Source: Pseudomonadota bacterium
GTDB lineage: Bacteria > Pseudomonadota > Alphaproteobacteria > Rhizobiales > Hyphomicrobiaceae
Reading direction: 5' to 3'
Length of the DNA stretch: 8,540 bases
NCBI GenBank assembly: GCA_021816505.1
Contig: JAKAXS010000096.1
Span: 1 to 8,540 of the forward strand
Under the pieces are notes generated by a model, which saw nothing but the letters and a program-made list of their open reading frames with translations, was not told the DNA's origin and made no database searches. A program made the position numbers and the translations under genes. Position 1 is the stretch's first letter; each line of letters begins with the position of its first letter. Positions 6,434 to 8,540 of this stretch are shown in pieces.

Positions 6434-7273
6434 TCAACGATTGGACAATCTGTCCGCCATCGCGGCGATGGTGCGCTGGTAGACGCTGGCGCGGTTCCAG
6501 TCGCTCAGCACCGCATAGTTTGCGGTGCCCGGCCCCCAGCCTTGTCCTGCTTTCCAGCCGTGGCCTTTCAGGAAGTTCGCCGTAGACGCCAGCAGATCCG
6601 ACACGCTGTGGATGAGGTCGCGACGGCCGTCACCGTCGAAATCGACAGCGAAGCGCACATAGGAGTGTGGCAGGAACTGCGTCTGCCCGATCTCGCCGGC
6701 CCATCCGCCGCGGAGCTGATTGGCAGGCATGTAGCCCTTCTCGACGATCTGCAGCGACGCCGTCAGCTCGTTGAGAAAGAACGCGGAGCGGCGGCAATCG
6801 TACGCCAGCGTCGCCAGGGATCGCACGATGGAGAAACGGCCGCTGGTGTCGGCGCCGTAGTTCGTTTCCAGGCCCCAGATGGAGATCAGCACCTCTGCCG
6901 GGACGCCGAACCGCTGCTCGATGCGATTCAACAGCTGGCGGTGCGTGCCCATGAGACGGCGCCCGCGATTCAACAGCGACGATGAAACACGGCGCGCATA
7001 GAACTGCTCGAAGCTCAGCTTGAACGATTTCTGATTTCGGTCGAGACGAATGATCCTGGGATCGTAGCTGACGTCCGACAGCGTCTGAGCGATCGTCGAT
7101 TGCGAGATGCCTTGCGCGGCTGCTTTCGCCTTATAGCGCGACAGCCATGCGTCGAAGCCGGCGCCGCTGTTACCGCAATCGGCGGCGAACGCGGGCGCTG
7201 CGAGGGCGAGGATTGCGATAGCGGTGAACGCGACCGACTTGCGGATGGAGGCCATTGAGAACTTTCTTGTCAT
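6434..7273 (-). CDS. Lytic murein transglycosylase, MltB family
   Basis: Periplasmic enzyme of 279 residues that cleaves the MurNAc-GlcNAc bond of peptidoglycan to form 1,6-anhydro ends. The N-terminus is a signal peptide (basic start, hydrophobic ILALAAPAFA, cut near AFA-AD); no lipobox is evident, so the mature enzyme is probably soluble. Family marks are PRIIRLDRNQKSFKLSFEQF, the catalytic block ISIWGLETNYG with the acid Glu at residue 136 of this start, GEIGQTQFLPHSY, and DFDGDGRRD, the EF-hand-like calcium loop also known in Slt35/MltB. The terminal WNRASVYQRTIAAMADRL is usual. There is no C-terminal peptidoglycan-binding domain, so this is the short form. Start choice is uncertain: TTG at 7276, ATG at 7273 and ATG at 7255 are all possible, and none has a strong ribosome site. 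The gene is divergent from the hypothetical gene at 7384. Confidence 0.93.
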   Translation of the reverse strand: MTRKFSMASIRKSVAFTAIAILALAAPAFAADCGNSGAGFDAWLSRYKAKAAAQGISQSTIAQTLSDVSYDPRIIRLDRNQKSFKLSFEQFYARRVSSSLLNRGRRLMGTHRQLLNRIEQRFGVPAEVLISIWGLETNYGADTSGRFSIVRSLATLAYDCRRSAFFLNELTASLQIVEKGYMPANQLRGGWAGEIGQTQFLPHSYVRFAVDFDGDGRRDLIHSVSDLLASTANFLKGHGWKAGQGWGPGTANYAVLSDWNRASVYQRTIAAMADRLSNR

Positions 7274-7383
7274 CAAGCTTCAAGCGACGATCCCTTCATG
7301 TAACATTGCAACGGCAGCTTGTAGAGCGCGGCGAGCCGCGGCAAAACCTTGCACGGCGACACACACGCTTTGGATTGTGAAAC

Positions 7384-7791
7384 ATGGCACGGCAGCGATC
7401 TTCGATCGGGTTCTTCGGCAGGTTTGGCCGCTCGCGCGATTTGCGTCAGCTGGACGAGGCACTCCGCGCGCTCGACGCGCATCCCACGACGATCGCGGAG
7501 GCCGTGAAGCTCACGACCGTCAATCTGCTGAAGGATCAAGCCATCGGCGCGGAGCCGGCACCGCAAGCCTACCGGGTCGCCGCCGAGATGCTGGCCTATT
7601 GCGTCACCGGGGCCGAACCGTTCGCGCAGGCCAATGGCCCGGCGCTGAAGGACTCAGTTGAACGGCGCATAGAGGCGGCCATCGCAGCCGAAGACAGTCT
7701 CGATGCGCAGCTCGTGTTGCTGGCGTTGCAGGCGCGCATCATCCAGCCGAGCATCGTGCAGAAATTCGAACTCGAGAGTGCGGAAAGTTGA
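7384..7791 (+). CDS. Hypothetical protein, 135 residues
   Basis: I do not recognise this family. The protein has a short basic N-terminus with a FFGRFGRSRD segment, then what looks like mostly helical sequence: RQLDEALRALDAHP, TIAEAVKLTTVNLLKD, QAYRVAAEMLAYCVTG, SVERRIEAAIAAED and DAQLVLLALQARII. There is no signal peptide or membrane helix, so it is probably cytoplasmic. A stop codon one codon upstream of the ATG fixes the start closely, although the ribosome site is weak. Codon use (G/C in third positions) matches the neighbours, which supports a real gene. It is divergent from the transglycosylase, with about 110 bases of shared upstream region, and is followed by the DUF992 gene after 111 bases. 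Confidence 0.75.
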   Translation: MARQRSSIGFFGRFGRSRDLRQLDEALRALDAHPTTIAEAVKLTTVNLLKDQAIGAEPAPQAYRVAAEMLAYCVTGAEPFAQANGPALKDSVERRIEAAIAAEDSLDAQLVLLALQARIIQPSIVQKFELESAES

Positions 7792-7808
7792 CGGCCCCGT
7801 AAAGCGCG

Positions 7809-7849
7809 CCCCGCGTTGGACACAATCCGACGCTCTGCTTTGCGCGGGG
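7809..7849 (+). promoter_or_regulatory. Inverted repeat in the DUF992 leader region
   Basis: CCCCGCG (7809-7815) pairs perfectly with CGCGGGG (7843-7849) across a 27-base loop. It lies between the hypothetical gene and the DUF992 gene. There is no T tract after it, so it is not a standard terminator; it may fold in the leader or be chance in GC-rich DNA. Confidence 0.2.
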
Positions 7850-7902
7850 AGTCAGTTCTGCGCGGTGCCATGCGCGGCGCGACTGCACATACGAGGGAAG
7901 AC

Positions 7903-8385
7903 ATGAAAGCTACGTCGATTTTCGCGGCAGCCGCTTCGGCTGCGACCGCTCTGTTCGCCGTGACCACTGCCGCCTCCGCCGAGCCGAAGCTCGTGGCGGG
8001 AACGCTGACCTGCTATGGTCAAGGCTCGATCGGCAACATCATCGGCTCGAAGCAGACGCTGCGCTGCTCGTTCAATCCTGAAGGTCCCGGGCGCAACGCG
8101 CGCTATACGGCGACGATCACCCGCGTTGGCGTCGACATCGGCGTGACCGGTCAAAGCACGATGATCTGGACCGTGCTCGCCTCGACGGACAAGCTGCCGC
8201 GTGGCGCACTCAACGGAAATTTCGCCGGCGTCTCGGCGGACGTTGCCGTGGGCATCGGCGGCGGTGGAAATGCTCTCGTCGGCGGTTCCAACCGGTCGAT
8301 CGTGCTGCAGCCCGTATCGCTGAAGGGCCAGACCGGCCTGAACCTCGCGGTCGGCGTGGCGGAACTCGTGCTGCGCCAGCAGTAA
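7903..8385 (+). CDS. Secreted DUF992 family protein
   Basis: A 160-residue exported protein of the DUF992 family, found in alphaproteobacteria and of unknown function. Residues 1-26 form a signal peptide (MKATS, hydrophobic Ala/Thr-rich core, cut after ASA). The mature part has the family's features: GTLTCYGQGSIGNIIGS, a second Cys at 55 that could form a disulfide with Cys37, ITRVGVDIGVTG, a Gly/Val-rich stretch near 110-125, and GGSNRSIVLQP followed by GQTGLNLAVGV. The fold is probably all beta. The reading frame is open further upstream to an ATG at 7816, but ATG 7903 has GAGGGAA just before it and begins a proper signal peptide, so it is the better start. Three REP-like repeats follow directly and may limit readthrough or stabilise the 3' end. 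Confidence 0.9.
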   Translation: MKATSIFAAAASAATALFAVTTAASAEPKLVAGTLTCYGQGSIGNIIGSKQTLRCSFNPEGPGRNARYTATITRVGVDIGVTGQSTMIWTVLASTDKLPRGALNGNFAGVSADVAVGIGGGGNALVGGSNRSIVLQPVSLKGQTGLNLAVGVAELVLRQQ

Positions 8386-8394
8386 TTCGCGACG

Positions 8395-8430
8395 CCCCGT
8401 AGGTTGGGTCAAGCGCAGCGCGACCCAACA
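8395..8430 (+). repeat. REP-like palindromic repeat, copy 1
   Basis: CCCC-GTAGGTTGGGTC, an 11-base loop AAGCGCAGCGC, then GACCCAACA. The arms GTTGGGTC (8403-8410) and GACCCAAC (8422-8429) pair over 8 bases. It begins 10 bases after the DUF992 stop. The first 33 bases are identical to copy 3. The pattern GTAGGTTGGGT...AGCG.AGCG...ACCCAAC belongs to a class of short interspersed repeats seen in many bacterial genomes. Confidence 0.85.
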
Positions 8431-8452
8431 ATCCACGGCACGACCAAGAACA

Positions 8453-8487
8453 TGTTGGGTCTCACAAGGGGGCTCGACCCAACCTAC
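8453..8487 (-). repeat. REP-like palindromic repeat, copy 2 (inverted)
   Basis: Read on the minus strand this starts GTAGGTTGGGTC and ends GACCCAACA, the same head and arms as copies 1 and 3. Its 14-base loop is different in sequence and length. The arms lie at 8454-8461 and 8476-8483. Its orientation is opposite to its neighbours. Confidence 0.8.
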
Positions 8488-8507
8488 ACCGCATTGCCTA
8501 GGCTCAC

Positions 8508-8540
8508 CCCCGTAGGTTGGGTCAAGCGCAGCGCGACCCA
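8508..8540 (+). repeat. REP-like palindromic repeat, copy 3 (cut by window end)
   Basis: An exact 33-base match to the start of copy 1, offset by 113 bases. The window ends inside its right arm, so more copies may follow. Confidence 0.85.

Noticed and set aside
5906..6985. A 359-codon + strand open frame running through the CHAP-like gene and opposite the transglycosylase
   Set aside because: It crosses a strong terminator and two genes with clear domains, and its translation is low-complexity Ala/Arg sequence.
7816..7902. A longer start for the DUF992 protein
   Set aside because: It would put 29 polar residues in front of a good signal peptide, while ATG 7903 has a strong ribosome site.
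7852..8436. A 194-codon minus-strand open frame opposite the DUF992 gene
   Set aside because: The DUF992 gene has a signal peptide and family motifs on the other strand; this frame is its shadow and runs into the repeats.

Overview
The window is GC-rich and reads as chromosomal DNA of an alphaproteobacterium. My best guess is Hyphomicrobiales, perhaps Hyphomicrobium-like. This rests on a DUF992 protein, an Arg/Tyr-rich secreted CHAP-like protein, an HU protein with a Lys/Ala tail at its N-terminus, and the HmuV type of heme ATPase. It is an inference from protein families, not a sequence match. I see no rRNA, tRNA, CRISPR array, phage gene or insertion sequence.

Layout. (1) 1-1400, + strand: the end of a heme/iron ABC importer, with a FecCD-type permease cut by the window edge followed by the ATPase HmuV. 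(2) 1522-3410, + strand: a two-gene agmatine-to-putrescine operon, agmatine deiminase then N-carbamoylputrescine amidase, overlapping by one base. (3) 3435-4166, - strand: an uncharacterised alpha/beta hydrolase converging on that operon, with a hairpin across its stop codon. (4) 4167-4621: a gap of about 455 bases with no convincing protein gene. It contains two minus-strand terminator-like hairpins, one belonging to HU and one with no obvious owner. (5) 4622-5636, - strand: an HU-family nucleoid protein behind a 220-base AT-rich leader, preceded by a GNAT acetyltransferase. (6) 5857-7273: a small secreted basic protein with a CHAP/NlpC-like domain (+) converging on an MltB-type lytic transglycosylase (-), with a strong intrinsic terminator between them. 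(7) 7384-8385, + strand: a conserved-looking hypothetical protein and a secreted DUF992 protein. (8) 8395-8540: three copies of a palindromic REP-like repeat in alternating orientation, the last cut by the window end.

How the genes relate. HmuU/HmuV would work as one heme (or other iron chelate) importer with components upstream of the window. AguA and AguB catalyse consecutive steps from agmatine to putrescine. The CHAP-like protein and the lytic transglycosylase are both exported and are plausibly active on the cell wall, but are transcribed towards each other and so are not an operon. Most of the window is ordinary core genome. The parts most worth a second look are the ownerless terminator hairpin near 4365-4400, the composite REP array at the right edge, and the three poorly characterised proteins (alpha/beta hydrolase, CHAP-like protein, 135-residue hypothetical).
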